A stretch of DNA of 64,000 nt from contig JANATF010000026.1 in assembly GCA_029449245.1 (NCBI GenBank), positions 53,501 through 117,500 of the forward strand, given 5' to 3'. A program made the position numbers and the translations under genes. This DNA is from Mortierella alpina (lineage: Eukaryota; Mortierellomycota; Mortierellomycetes; Mortierellales; Mortierellaceae). Shown here piece after piece: positions 1 through 10,515 of the stretch (position 1 is the stretch's first letter; every line of letters starts with the position of its first letter). The notes below the pieces were generated by a model, which worked only from the letters and a program-made list of their open reading frames with translations, had not been told where the DNA came from and searched no databases.

Positions 1-1985
1 CGTCATCCACTTCATTGTCATTGACGTGTACAGCATGGATTATAAAACCGAAGATTCAAGTAACGAGACAAGAGAAAGAAGTGTTTATTTACCTGGATCG
101 GGATAAAAACACAAGAGCCGGTCCTTGAAGCTCTCGTATAGCTACTTCAATTAGATGACCTTACTGTAAATACAGTATACTGTAATCAGCGTCAAACGTC
201 CCTGCATGAGCGGTTCAAACCTACGTGTTGATCGTTCCAGTGGTTAGTTGTTCTGCCCAGCATGATAAGAACAGCCAGCCTCGACGAATCAAAAGAAACG
301 TGCCTAGGGGTGTCCGGTCTGTCAGGTCTTTCACTTCCCAGACTGCTGTACTTTTCCCCCAACTCCCATTCTTTTGCTTCATTCTTTTTCCGAGCTTCGC
401 TTCCGTCTCCTTGCCTCCATTTCTTTTTCACCCTTGCTGCTTTCTACATTTCATCCCATTTCTTTTTCACCCTTGCTGCTTTCTACATTTCATCCGTCAC
501 CGACATCGTCTTTCATTTTTTACCATCCACCACTTTTTCCACCCTTTTCCCATCTGCTCTTAAGACTCCTCCTCTTTGCACACCTCACTCCTATTTACTC
601 AGCACGTACCTTCCTCGCGAACCTAGTCTAGACCCGTGTCTCGTATACTCCATTGACCGCCACGGCATTGGGACATGTTGCGTGAAGTGTTTCGGCCATG
701 TGTTTCGAAAGACCTTGGGAAACAGCGATTTCTTGAAGTGCCACATGCTTGAAGTCATCCTGAACGTGGGTAGCGTCCTCTTCAGCGAGCTCATTAGGCT
801 GGCATTCATCTTGAAAGCGAAGGCTCTTCAATTTCGAACACTGTTGAAGAATTTTTTTCCATGATCGCAGGTCGATCACAACACAGTGAAGCTCCAAGCG
901 CTCCAAGTTGTTTGTGTTCTCCAACGATAACGCCACTGCTTCTAGAGAGATCCTACGATCGTCATCACCGGGGCACCAAAGAATATGGCGTTGCCGTTGT
1001 CCTTGATGTAAAGCTAGAAACCCGTGCCTCTCCACTGGCTGGTTTCGAATTTCAAGGCTGAGATCTTTGAGATTCGGGTTTTGTTGAACCAAGTCCAATA
1101 CGGCCTCCAGTTGATCTTCCCTGAAAATAATATGGAGAAACACAAGGTTGTTGAGCCTGGCGCCAGTGAAAAAGACCACATCCAACATCGGTGCCCAACT
1201 TGAAATTGATTCGAAGTATCGAACATAGTGTGCTCGTTCCGTGATGAGTTGTGGATGTGCTCGAGTGAAGGGTCCCTTAATACGAGAATGAATCCTCATC
1301 CAAAAATACCGCCGACACTCGCGCGACCATTCCCGACAAACAAGAGCGCAGTTGCGGAGAGCGTTGGAGTCATCCTTATTCCAGTTTGCAAAATGCTGAA
1401 AGATCATCATTCTAAGTTCTGGGATGCAGAGCGGGCTCCTTGTAAACCATGGAGGATTCGTGTCACGAGCTAAAGTAAGTTGCGTGAAAAGGTAGTGCAC
1501 ATGCTCAAAGGTTACATATAGCCTGAAATAACTTGCGCGGATGATGCAAGCGAACCGCTATAAGTGCAATTTTAAAAGCTTGAACAACAAAATCACCCGG
1601 CACATTGAAGCAGTGTAAAACAGGAAAGCTGGCAGGAAACTTCTCTGAGAAATGACAAAGACGTGCGCTGGAGGAGTGAGTAAAGTCAGGCACAGAGCAT
1701 TACAAAAGCGAATGCATTCACAAAATGGCTTTGTTGAGAGGCTCATGGCCAACGATTCGATGGAACAGAGCACAGCTGCAGTACCAGACAGTGGTCGCGG
1801 TACGACGAAGTGAAGGGTCTGCCCTGGAGCGTTGAACTTGAGTGGAACCTGGTCATTTTCGTCTGAGAATGATAAGGAAAGTTGCATCGAGAACGCCTTT
1901 GAGGTGGTATGACGGTCGGCGGGACAAAGCTGAGTAACGTGGTCGTCATTCATGCTGTGAAGGGTGCTGGTTAGAAGCATGGAAG
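1..1985. repeat. Segmental duplication, copy 1 (partner 23955-25930)
   Basis: This stretch repeats at about 23955-25930 in the same orientation with only scattered single-base changes and a few small indels. It carries the F-box-like gene and its flanks. Homology is already present at base 1, so the left edge lies outside the window. On the right it decays at about 1975-1990, where copy 1 runs into the SpoIIIAA-like pseudogene and copy 2 into unrelated sequence. Confidence 0.95.
628..1500 (-). CDS. F-box-like / leucine-rich protein, copy 1
   Basis: Single-exon 290-codon frame. Residues about 22-72 look like an F-box: a 'IPELRMMIFQHF' start, a conserved 'ALVCREWS' helix and an aromatic-rich end. 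The rest has irregular leucine-rich segments (for example 'NLKDLSLEI' and 'LERLELHCV'), as in fungal F-box/LRR proteins. The family role would be substrate recognition in an SCF ubiquitin ligase; the substrate cannot be inferred. The product is identical in sequence to the copy at 24582-25454. The start is the first in-frame ATG and no intron is needed. The F-box assignment is by pattern, not by search. Confidence 0.75.
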   Translation of the reverse strand: MHYLFTQLTLARDTNPPWFTRSPLCIPELRMMIFQHFANWNKDDSNALRNCALVCREWSRECRRYFWMRIHSRIKGPFTRAHPQLITERAHYVRYFESISSWAPMLDVVFFTGARLNNLVFLHIIFREDQLEAVLDLVQQNPNLKDLSLEIRNQPVERHGFLALHQGQRQRHILWCPGDDDRRISLEAVALSLENTNNLERLELHCVVIDLRSWKKILQQCSKLKSLRFQDECQPNELAEEDATHVQDDFKHVALQEIAVSQGLSKHMAETLHATCPNAVAVNGVYETRV

Positions 1986-2054
1986 ATGGCAAGGGGTTGC
2001 GCTACAGAATAGACTATCATTGTCCCATACTTCTCTTTATACCGTTCCCTAATC

Positions 2055-3943
2055 ATGACCACACTGAAAATAAAAAAGAAATCTACAGCCATCGAAGCCG
2101 CAGCCAAAGAATGTTTTGTAAACACGACCAAGTGTCGCCGTTTCGCTATTTATAGTGGCGCTCCAGAAGCGAAATGTCGTGACTCGCAACAAGCTCACGC
2201 AGATCATCAAGTCCACAGACTATCTCGCACTAGAGAACAACAACACTGTGGTGGTTCTTACGAAAAGCTCATTTACGGCAAAGGCTGTACCACCTCCCAA
2301 TCCTCCTCCTCAAGTCATCGCCGCAGTGCCCCTTCAGAAAACCGCCCCTGTCGTTCATCAGGTCACAGACGCCGCGAAATCAGCTCATTCCTCCGTCGAA
2401 CACCCCGCGGCTCACAAGATCACCAACTTCACAAAGTCAGTCCCTCCTCTGTCTATCATATGTGATACGACTGCGATTGTTGATGTTCTCGATAATGTTG
2501 CAACTGAGCATCTCGATTTGGAGGACAACGCGGCAACGGACATTTTCCTTGATGTGGGATCCAACCTGTCCGTCAAGATCAACGGGGAGTGTTTTCAGCT
2601 GGACAAAGTAATCACGCATTCTGATATATCCACGATACTGGAACAACTGCCAGGTGGTGGACCTGATTTCCAGCAAAGCAACCGCGTGATTTTTGGACAG
2701 ACTCTCCACCATTTAGCAGCAATGACGTATGATGGAACCATCACGGGTATCACCATCAGAATCGGTCGGAGTGTTTCAGGACTCTTACCTGTGCAATATT
2801 CACCAGAGTCCAGTAGTAAGTACACAGAGATACGAACGCGTCTACTATCGTAGACTCCTTAACAAAGACCAATGAGTCCAATCAAACAAGGAAAGTGCTT
2901 GCCTAGAAGATACAAAATGTCATATCTAGAAGCTTGGCTCCAGGTACCAATCATGGACCTTCGCCAGCACGAACTACATGAACCAGAAAGATGTTCCTGG
3001 TCCGGATAAGTCATCCGGTACCCATGCTATGTAGTATTGGCGTAACCTCTAATGAATTAGGATCATGGCCAATCATTTAGATGTTAGGACACGCGCCAGG
3101 CTATAGCCTTCCGCTATCCATCTCTTGGCAATGACTCCTTCACCTATCTATCTACCCAACATTACATCTCTGTAGTAACAATAAACATGTATAAATACCG
3201 GTGTGTGGTCAGTGTGGACCGACATCTTTTTCTCACTTACTTTCCTACCATAAAACTTGCCTACACGTTTCATTACCTATGTTCGAAGGACTTGTAGAGC
3301 AGAAGAACGCGCTTTTGTGTGGCTCTACTAACGTTGGAAAGACCACGACTCTTCGCGAGATTTGCAAGTATGTCTCCCGAGGGAAATGCTTGTGCCTGAT
3401 CGACACTTCCGGTGAGGTGTGCGGAGAAACCGGTAACAGGGGCCATATTGTGGGCACCTCACGAGTCTTCCGGCCAATAGACCCTGCCAAACAGTACGCG
3501 ACTCTGCTAGACTGTGTAAGGAATCATTCGCCCGACTCATCGCAATTGATGAGCTGAACACAAAGAACGAGGTTGAGGTATGCCAGACAATCGCACTTCG
3601 GTCTATTCAGATGGTTGCCTCTGTCCACGGAAACATCCAGGATCTCGTGTTCAACCCAATGCTGAACAAAGCGCTCGGAGGGTCTACACAAGCTCTGGTC
3701 TCGTACCGGGTAGCGATTGACGGAAGAAAGGTCGTTGTGCAGCGTACTACACGTCCAATTTTCGACGTATTGATCAATATCACGAGGACATCGCACGGAC
3801 TCGAATATTCATTCATCGAAGACGTCGCCGACAATGTCAGCCGCATCATGCAGGGGAAACTGATCCACATCCGCAGAAGACGTATGGTCGGCGTCGAACT
3901 GTTCGAGTTCAACGAGGAAGTCTTGTATGCGTGTGAGTGGTAG
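2055..3943 (+). pseudogene. SpoIIIAA/Ycf45-type P-loop ATPase, interrupted by a solo LTR and frameshifted
   Basis: Two separated coding blocks together match the SpoIIIAA/Ycf45 AAA ATPase family. The first block (about 2155-2789) carries the N-terminal core ending in 'ITIRIGRSVSG'. The second (3278-3943) has a Walker A-like 'CGSTNVGKTT', the family's 'LIDTSGEV', a Walker B-like 'LIAIDEL', 'VASVHGN' and 'NPMLNKALGGSTQ'. A 483-bp solo LTR (2790-3272) splits them. Removing it with one TTACC duplication joins the blocks in frame. A second lesion, apparently one lost base near 3535, shifts the frame just before Walker B. Correcting both gives 434 codons from 2155. The 5' end is unresolved: the ATG frame at 2055 runs in another phase, and the start at 2155 is GTG. 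In bacteria the family acts in sporulation and in plastid genomes it is an uncharacterised ORF, so it is unexpected in a fungus. Confidence 0.8.
2790..3272. mobile_element. Solo LTR, family C, with 5-bp TSD (TTACC)
   Basis: A 483-bp element starting TGTGCAATATTC and ending CACGTTTCA, so with the canonical TG...CA ends of an LTR. It is flanked by perfect TTACC duplications at 2785-2789 and 3273-3277. A TATA-like 'tataaatacc' lies near 3191 on the + strand. No internal retrotransposon sequence remains, so this is a solo LTR left by recombination. It lies inside the coding sequence of the SpoIIIAA-like gene. Confidence 0.9.
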
Positions 3944-4033
3944 ACAGATAGCCTCATTCTTCATCTGTGCGATGAACCAATGAGCCGGCTCGGTATGCCA
4001 GTCTTTCACGTTACTACCTAGCCTTTGGCGAGT

Positions 4034-4170
4034 GTACAATATTCACCAGAGTCCATAAACAGAGCGTCCTCTATCGTAGACTCCTTAACAAAGAAAGTGT
4101 TTACGGAGGATGGATGCTTGCCTAGATTAAACATTCTTAACTAGAGGCCTGGCTACAGGTACAGTGCTCG
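4034..4170. repeat. Diverged fragment of LTR family C
   Basis: The sequence from 'tgtacaatattcaccagagt' onward aligns with the first roughly 160 bp of the LTR at 2790, including the shared 'atcgtagactccttaacaaa'. Similarity fades near 4170 and no matching right end or clear target duplication was found, so it is an older truncated copy just past the ATPase pseudogene. Confidence 0.6.
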
Positions 4171-5548
4171 ACTTTAGTGATCGCAAGTTTTGCTGAAATC
4201 GACATTCTTTCGCTCTGCATCTCCATACCTTTTCCTCACAACTTAACAAACCAATAGAATGGTCCATACCCTCTGGTGCATCTTTACAAGCGTTCGCAGC
4301 TCAATTCATCAAACGAGTTTCTCAATGGCATCGGGATGAAGGAGCTCGGGTCAAGCAGTCACTTCTGTTCATGTATTAACACCTTCCTTTCAATTTTTTG
4401 CTCCGCAGCCATCCTAGTACTTCGTGCATCCTCCACGGCTACGGAATACCTTCTCCATGCGTCTAGGCATGCTCTCGTACAGTTTTTCGATATAACTTAT
4501 AAGGATTTTGGTCCAGACCTCCTGCACTCGCTCCCAGAGCTATCCGGTACGGTTTATTATGTCTCCATATTGAAGTGGAGGATAGAGATTTCGAACCAAT
4601 GCGATTTTTTTGAGCGAGGTCAAAGGCTGCGCTTACTGAAATACAAATAAAACATACATATGGTTAAAGAGTGCTGATAATCGTCCCGCCCGGTATCAAT
4701 TTTTGGAATTAACAGCTTACATTGAGTGATATGGGGACGAATAGGGCTGTTAAAAGAATAAAGCAAAGAACCAGCATCGGGCTATGACATTAAGAGGACG
4801 ACGAGCACGTTGCCTTCCCAGGTCCATTCTCCTATGGTGCATTTTTAATTATTTTAAGCCGGTGTTGCCTTCCCAGATCCACCGTTGCCTTCCCAGATCC
4901 AATTCTCCTGTGGTGCTTTTCTAAATATTCCCAGCCGATGTTGCCCTCCTAGATCCAATTCTCCACGGTGCTTTCTAAATTCATTTCAGTCGATGTTGCC
5001 TTCCGGGGTCTATTTCCACCCATGCGGCGTTAAAGATGTGGCGGACAAATAAGAGAACGTAGAAATGATTCAAGGATTGGCATAAAGATTGGAACGGGGT
5101 CAAAAGAACCAAAGTGAAGTGGAGCAGAGAATTATGATTAGAGTTACGAAGCACGATGGGAGAGGTGTGAAGACAGTAAGTTTCGAGCCATACCCCTCCC
5201 ATGGTCTGAAAAGAGTTGATTCGGGGTAGGTCTCTCTATGATGTGCTCGACGGACGTAAATGGTTAGGTGAAGGTGTGAGATCGACGCAAGTACCTGTGA
5301 CGTCTGCGTAGTTAGGACACCCTTAGCGTTTCGGTTACGTCACAACTACTGCAAGTTCTCACCTGCTGGAGGTGATGCTGCTTACAAGCAATAAATAGCA
5401 TTGATCAAGAGGGACTGGGATCTGTGCGATCCTATTTAATGTACTGCTTTAAGGCTCGCCTATTGACGTGACAACATACACTGTCATCGCAGAGACAACC
5501 TCGGACATGACTTTGGCACAGAGAGCAACTGGTATTGCCGATCTCAGT
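4171..5548. other. No convincing gene; contains a minisatellite
   Basis: Apart from the tandem repeat at 4809-5013 I see no supported gene. Near 5330-5440 the sequence resembles the flank of the related gene at about 25970-26210 ('ggttacgtcaca', 'aatagcattg.tcaagaggg'), so the orphan-gene homology block begins there. Confidence 0.5.
4809..5013. repeat. Minisatellite, ~55-bp units
   Basis: About four imperfect copies of a unit beginning 'gttgccttcccagatccaat' followed by 'tctcctgtggtgct'. Unit starts are near 4809, 4863 (truncated), 4883 and 4939, with a partial unit at 4994. Confidence 0.8.
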
Positions 5549-5890
5549 CTATTTCTGGATAAAAAGGAAATCTCGAAGTTCTTTAACAGCCGGGAGCTTC
5601 GCTGCCCCAATCCGATCATTTTGTACGAGATAGTCGCAAATGAGATCGAGGGCGTCGTTGGCCATAAAAACAGACACTTTTTGGACCTCAGCCTGGTCAC
5701 TTAAGCTTAAGAGGTTCTCTTTGGGAGAGACGATCATGTTCGTAAAGTTGTCTACTGCTCGTGGAGCGCTTTCCTCGTCGAATGGGACGGTCGCTGGAAT
5801 GCCATCTGGTTCTCTGATGGCGTGGGATGTCGCCACTACTGCTACTTCAGTGCTTGAATTAATAACTGATTCTCCGTCTTGAGTGCTCAT
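5549..5890 (-). CDS. Small orphan protein (113 aa), paralogue of the gene at 26325
   Basis: An uninterrupted 113-codon frame beginning MSTQDGES. A paralogue of exactly the same length starts MSTQDGDS at 26666. The two share the core around 'AVDNFTNM', 'ICDYL' and 'KLPAVKELRDFL', with many substitutions but no frame-breaking indel, which supports real coding. I recognise no domain. The C-terminal half looks helical. The gene sits downstream of an F-box copy in both places, so gene pair and order were duplicated together. Confidence 0.6.
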   Translation of the reverse strand: MSTQDGESVINSSTEVAVVATSHAIREPDGIPATVPFDEESAPRAVDNFTNMIVSPKENLLSLSDQAEVQKVSVFMANDALDLICDYLVQNDRIGAAKLPAVKELRDFLFIQK

Positions 5891-6558
5891 GGCGCACTAG
5901 CGTGTAGAAGAAGGGCTGGGTATAAGGAGTTGGAGACCAAGCGTGGAACGATGATGGTCGGTGACAGTTGTGAGAATCGCATTGACAAGCAAAGAGGCAT
6001 AGGAAGGAAAGGTATAGCAAATAGAGATATCCTTGAAACCCGGCACCCCTTAACTACATGAAGAGATAGATGTAGTCTCGCAACCAGACCCTCATTTACG
6101 TGGGTTGGACTCGCAGTCCTGCTTCCACTCAAATGAGGGTCTGGGTCCAAATGTCGAGTTATTGGCACAATGGTCCGTAAAAATATAAAAGGAAGGTGTA
6201 CGCTTACGTAGCTTTGCCTGCCCGTTCCCCTAATGTTCTGCCTCCAGATCGTAAGATGGCTTAGCTCAACACTTCAGTCATTGCGTCATTGCTAATGCTG
6301 TCAATGGTGGGCATTGAACTCGGGTTCTTCGATCTCATTAACCTCTCTGTACTCAGCCCCCTATCTTTACTAAGCCCCTGTCTTTACTAAGCCTCACTTT
6401 AAGCAGCTCTTCACCACACCATACTCAGCCTCCACTATACATGCAGCTTCACTCGCATTTGTGAGTTTTACTCCGCTATATCCCACGCAGCACTGTACTT
6501 CCTCAGAAATCCTACGCTAAGATTAGATTCAGCCAGTTCAAAGTGCTGGCGTTGGTCT
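5891..6558. other. Intergenic; one inverted repeat, otherwise nothing recognised
   Basis: The only structure I can support is an inverted repeat at about 6085-6154, with arms 'cagaccctcattt' and 'aaatgagggtctgg' around a ~40-nt spacer. It could be a transcribed hairpin or a small relic element. No target duplication was identified. Confidence 0.5.
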
Positions 6559-8442
6559 TCAGTGATTACACAGCTCTCGCGTCTCACGAACGATAGCGTG
6601 GACATCATTGTGTATACTTGTCTTATACGCAGCATGCGTCCACACTTGCAATCTCTGCTGCGCAACGTCTGTCCAATCAATCCCAGTGTCTCCCAAACAG
6701 AGAGGCCCATTTGAATCAAAGCCGTCAAGCTCCCAAACATGTTCTCCAAACGGTAAAATCAACACGACATGGTTTCCATCGATCACCGTGTCGCCGACAT
6801 CCTCCACAGCGAACTCAGCGGCCTTCTGGTTGCAAAGAAGATAGTGATGAAAAGCCTTCAGGATCATGTTCGTCTCAATTGATGCCTTCTGATTGAACGA
6901 AGAATAAGAGGTGTGAGGTGAGAACATGCTTACTTCGCACCTACACTTACAATAACCCTTCAAGTGCTTTACCTCATGCGGATGACTGTTGATGTCGTCA
7001 ATAATTTTCCTTGTCGTGGAGGAGGACCCAACGTTCGCTACAAAATTAAAAAGTGCCATCGTACAACACGGCCCATCTTCCGTCTACCATTCTCATCAGC
7101 CATATGATCCAGACACTGTCGACCAATGAACAAAACTGCTCAATGCATAGCGGCGTACCTGAAGAAAGCAAGTCGGTTTTTGAACGTTCCCTGGCGGCTG
7201 ATAAACCACGACGTTGCTGGTTGGATAACGGTCAATTTCAATGTCCCTGTCCAACACACGACGGCTTTGCTTTGCTGAGGGAGAATCGCCTTTGACCCGC
7301 TTGCGCATGATTTGTCTAGTCTTGTATGAGTTGTTGTAGCAAACAACGTACGCGACATGGTCTCGCCTTCTTGCACTTGATTCGTTTTCGCAGACAAGGA
7401 CTTTTTCAGTCAACCTAAACGGCTCCACCATCCAAAAGAACCAATTGTTCACATACACTGGAGGAGTGTTAAACAACGCAATCATTCCTCATTGCAAAGA
7501 GCCTTCGTCGATAGACTCTTACCTGGGTCATAGAAACCTTCTTTCCACTCGTTCGTGAGAGGTAGACCACGCAAAAGATCTGTCGTGTCAATTTCTGACC
7601 TGCACTAAATGGAAAGAAGGGTTGTCAGAATAAGTGAGGATCTTTCCGGTCATTTCTCTGGTTCAGATCCTTACCACAGATATAACTTTCTCAGCCTCGG
7701 ATCGGTCCACATCCAGTTGTTCAAAGAACCTCTCATGAACTCGATCGTGGACTAGAGTGGCAAGCTGCATTTGTATAGCCGTGTCCCCTTTATCGTCACT
7801 GTTTCTCTGCTCAAAGTAAACTTCCATTCCATCCTTTAGTATCCTGGTGCAGTCATCATATGTCCAGTGTTCCGTAATATCATCGATGGCGCGGTTGAAC
7901 CGACCGACTCTCATCAGCTCCAGAACGGTGCGCAGCTTTGTAATGCCTCCTGCGCTTGATGACGTTTGCCGACAGTGGTCTATGTTCTGCACCATCTCTG
8001 TCACAAGCAGTCGCTTCAACAGCGTCCGTTTAGTGTCCTCGTAAACCGACCTTGCATCCCCATCGATGTAGGCTGCACCAGGTGGACCCAAATTCTCCCG
8101 ACCGCATCGGTGAACCACGCCATTGACCGTGATGGCGTATTTGATCTTATCCTTGATCATTGCTGTGACTTGGCTCCTTACTGGTTGTTCATGCATGAGA
8201 AGCGACTCCTGTAACAAATCAGCAAGTCCAGGTACGCATTTGTATTTGCCCTCGAGGTATCGCCTCAGCAACCCGACCTTTGTTTCCTCGGGTGCTTTCT
8301 GGAATTTTAATAATCTCTCAAAAGTTGCTGTCGCATTGTGCTGGATGGCAACGGGGTTGTCGCTAATTGAACAGTCGCTAATGACGCGGCCCTTGCTTTG
8401 TTGGGACTGAGAGTCAATGTTGGTTCGCTTACGGCTTTCCAT
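6559..8442 (-). CDS. UCH-type (peptidase C12) deubiquitinase-like protein with long N-terminal extension
   Basis: Spliced model complement(7675..8442, 7523..7604, 7159..7457, 6559..7083): 1,674 nt, 557 aa, all phases consistent and all introns GT-AG. The C-terminal part carries a complete UCH catalytic set. Gln383 is the last codon of exon 3. Cys389 follows in 'TEDGPCC' at the start of exon 4, with the six-residue Gln-to-Cys spacing of UCHL1-type enzymes. His488 in 'GNHVVLI' and Asp503 in 'WELDG' are separated by 15 residues, as in the family. UCH enzymes release small adducts from ubiquitin C-termini. The first ~256 residues (exon 1, largely helical, beginning MESRKRTN) match no family I recognise and are unusual for UCH proteins, which normally start with the catalytic domain. 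The 3' end is the first in-frame stop; a further intron cannot be excluded. Confidence 0.72.
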
Positions 8443-8698
8443 GATGGCGTTGATGTCACGGCCTCTCTGTGATGTGGTTCATTGGTGACCCAAGACATGA
8501 CCATGTGCGTAATTCACACGTCGCGAGTTGGGAGAAAAAAATCGCGTGGTTAACGTTGAATTTTCAAAAATCGTATGGTTAACGGCGTTACTTTGAACGT
8601 ATAGAAATAATCCGGGTTCGATTCCCGAGGAGAGAAGTATGCGTTAAGGTACTAAGTTATTTATTTCAACTACTCAAAGACAGCTCAATTTCACGGGA
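8443..8698. other. Intergenic with an isolated tRNA-like T-arm
   Basis: At about 8611-8632 'ccgggttcgattcccgagg' matches a pol III B-box/T-arm. No acceptor stem, D-arm or anticodon arm could be placed around it, so I do not call a tRNA gene. Confidence 0.4.
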
Positions 8699-9011
8699 TT
8701 ATGTATCTAGCCCCTCGGCGTGTTGCATCCACTTGTTGATTTTATCAATCCTGTTGTTGAAATCCCGAAGGTGCCTGCGTGATACTTTTGCTATTTTCTC
8801 AAGATCGTTAAGCATGCTACGCGATGCCTGTTCTCGTGCCGGTCCAAAAAGCTCGATATAGTTTTGAAGCAAGTCCAGGGTCGCACGTCGTTTGTCGTTG
8901 TTGAGCTTGCGGATAGCATCTTGAGCTTGGTAAATCAATTGAAGGCGCTCTGATAACTCGCGCCTCTCTTGATCAGTAAAGCCGATCTTCTCCGTAGAAG
9001 ATGACGCGCTG

Positions 9012-9253
9012 TGCAACAAGAGGAGATCAGGGTGTGTGTGTTATATGTATCTTTAATCAGGTAGGCAAAGTCTGCCTGAGAAACGAGGGAAGGATTGGAA
9101 CTATATATACAAATACAGAAGTGGTGCCTGATCTTGTGTCTGTGCTCAAAAGATAGTAGAGAAAGACATCTTGATCGTCAGGGCAGTATTACCCCCGAGT
9201 GCTACCTCTTACTGTCATGCAGTACTATTAACTAGTAACGCTATACTGTTGCA
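9012..9253. mobile_element. Solo LTR, family A, copy 1, with 5-bp TSD (CGCTG)
   Basis: 242 bp with inverted ends TGCAACA...TGTTGCA and perfect CGCTG duplications at 9007-9011 and 9254-9258. It is almost identical to the element at 54933-55174 (one difference noticed), which implies recent activity. It sits inside the CRN coding sequence. Confidence 0.93.
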
Positions 9254-9898
9254 CGCTGTATTGCTCAGGGGGGCTGCCACTGTCTCCATCCATGAAGGCA
9301 GTGATGCGCCTGAGTTTTCGAGCCGCAGCATGCTTGGAGGATTCGGAGGTGACTTGCTCGCTGTAATCACTGGCTTCGTCAGCGGTGGTGGAGTCCACTG
9401 AGTGATCGCGGTGCTCCGTCTGAGGAGGGAAGCAGACCCTCTTGGTAGAAGACGCTGGACGAGATGAGCATGGAATGATGTCTTGTTCTGGTGTGTCGCC
9501 AGTGTTTTCTTCCATGAAGGAAAAGGTACGTTTGAGTTTGAGTGTTCGAACCATAGCGGCATCGGAGGGATCGGGGGTGACTTGCTCATTCTGATGACTA
9601 GCCTCACCAGCGGCGGTCGAGCTCACTGAATGGTCGTGCTTGCTTGTCTCGTTGGAAATGATGGCGGCAACACATGGAGCTGGGTCTTGCGCACAGAAAT
9701 TGACATCATGCGGTGGTTTGTCCTCAGGCGGGGCCGTTCCTGATTTCGGAACCGTGGATAAATCTGGGGAAGGTTGTTGCTTGACCTGATCAGGTATGGA
9801 GGACTGGGCCAGGAGAACCAAGTTTCGTTGGCATGTGTTGATGTCCTTGGCGGTGGATAGTGCAGGCAAATCGGGAGTGGTGGCTTGATTTCGAACAT

Positions 9899-9929
9899 GG
9901 TCTTGGTCTTGGTCTTGGTCTTGGTCTTG
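9899..9929. repeat. Hexanucleotide repeat (GGTCTT)n inside the CRN gene
   Basis: Five GGTCTT units, encoding alternating Gln-Asp on the minus strand. They lie in the linker after the ubiquitin-like domain, and changes in unit number would keep the frame. Confidence 0.85.
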
Positions 9930-10515
9930 CTGGCATTCTGGAGCGCCACTGTTCTCGATGACGATGTGAATGTAGCCCTCAGATGGAGGTTTCGGAAATA
10001 TAGCAGAAAGACGATCCGTTGACATTAGGAGCTTCTTATCCATGGCATTGACATCAGAAAGTAGGACCACTTTGTCGTGATGAGACGCTTCATCGATCCG
10101 GACCCTCCAAAGCCTAAGGCTGATTGCCTCGATGTTCTTGAAGAGCTGAAACTGCTTAGTCTTGATGCTGGTCTTGAGGTCATCAACAGTAAACCCGTTA
10201 GAGATCTTGATGCAAAAGGGGCTTGACGACCGCTGGCCATCGATGATGCAGAATACAGTGATCAGTTGTGACGAGCGCCTGGTCATCTTGGGAGGAGAGT
10301 TTAGAGATTTGAGCATTTGGAGTTGGAAGGGAAAGAAATACACTATGGGAAAGAAATATGAGAAAGAAATATGCTGTGACGCGACTGTAGAAAAGGGCGA
10401 TCTTTATAGAGCTTTTATTTGAATAGTCAGTTTCATTCAAATGATTCACGGTTGATTGAATCAATGAACTTTATATTAGCGCTCGGGCAACATGTTTGTA
10501 TGACTTCAACTACTA

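Larger units (their letters stand above)
8699..10286 (-). pseudogene. Crinkler (CRN)-family gene split by a solo LTR
   Basis: The upstream block (10286 down to 9254) begins at a Met followed by 'SSQLITVFCIIDGQ' and shows the ubiquitin-like CRN N-terminus: a hydrophobic strand, 'VDDLKTSIK' and 'LRLWRVRID'. A long acidic/Ser-Pro linker follows with a (Gln-Asp)n run and two diverged copies of a 'HDHSVSSTAA...EQVT' segment. The downstream block (9006 to 8699) is a helical tail around 'ERRELSERLQLIYQAQ'. A 242-bp solo LTR lies between them. Subtracting the LTR and one CGCTG duplication leaves 1,341 nt, an exact 447-codon frame. I chose the ATG at 10286 because it directly precedes the conserved N-terminus. 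CRN proteins are secreted or host-nuclear effectors in oomycetes; their role in this fungus is unknown. Confidence 0.78.

Noticed and set aside
1558-1992. 144-codon minus-strand frame next to F-box copy 1
   Set aside because: The second copy (25547-25948) carries a one-base deletion that changes the C-terminus, and no family features are visible, so coding is doubtful in both.
4034-4615. Complete solo LTR of family C with GCGAG duplication ('gcgag' also near 4612)
   Set aside because: The right end would be ...GA instead of CA and similarity ends after ~135 bp, so only a fragment is supported.
6290-6370. tRNA-like 'gagttcaatgccc' on the minus strand
   Set aside because: No matching acceptor pair or A-box at the right distance.
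8600-8640. Possible tRNA gene from a 'gggttcgattccc' T-arm
   Set aside because: No complementary acceptor stem, D-arm or anticodon loop could be found within 60-90 nt upstream.
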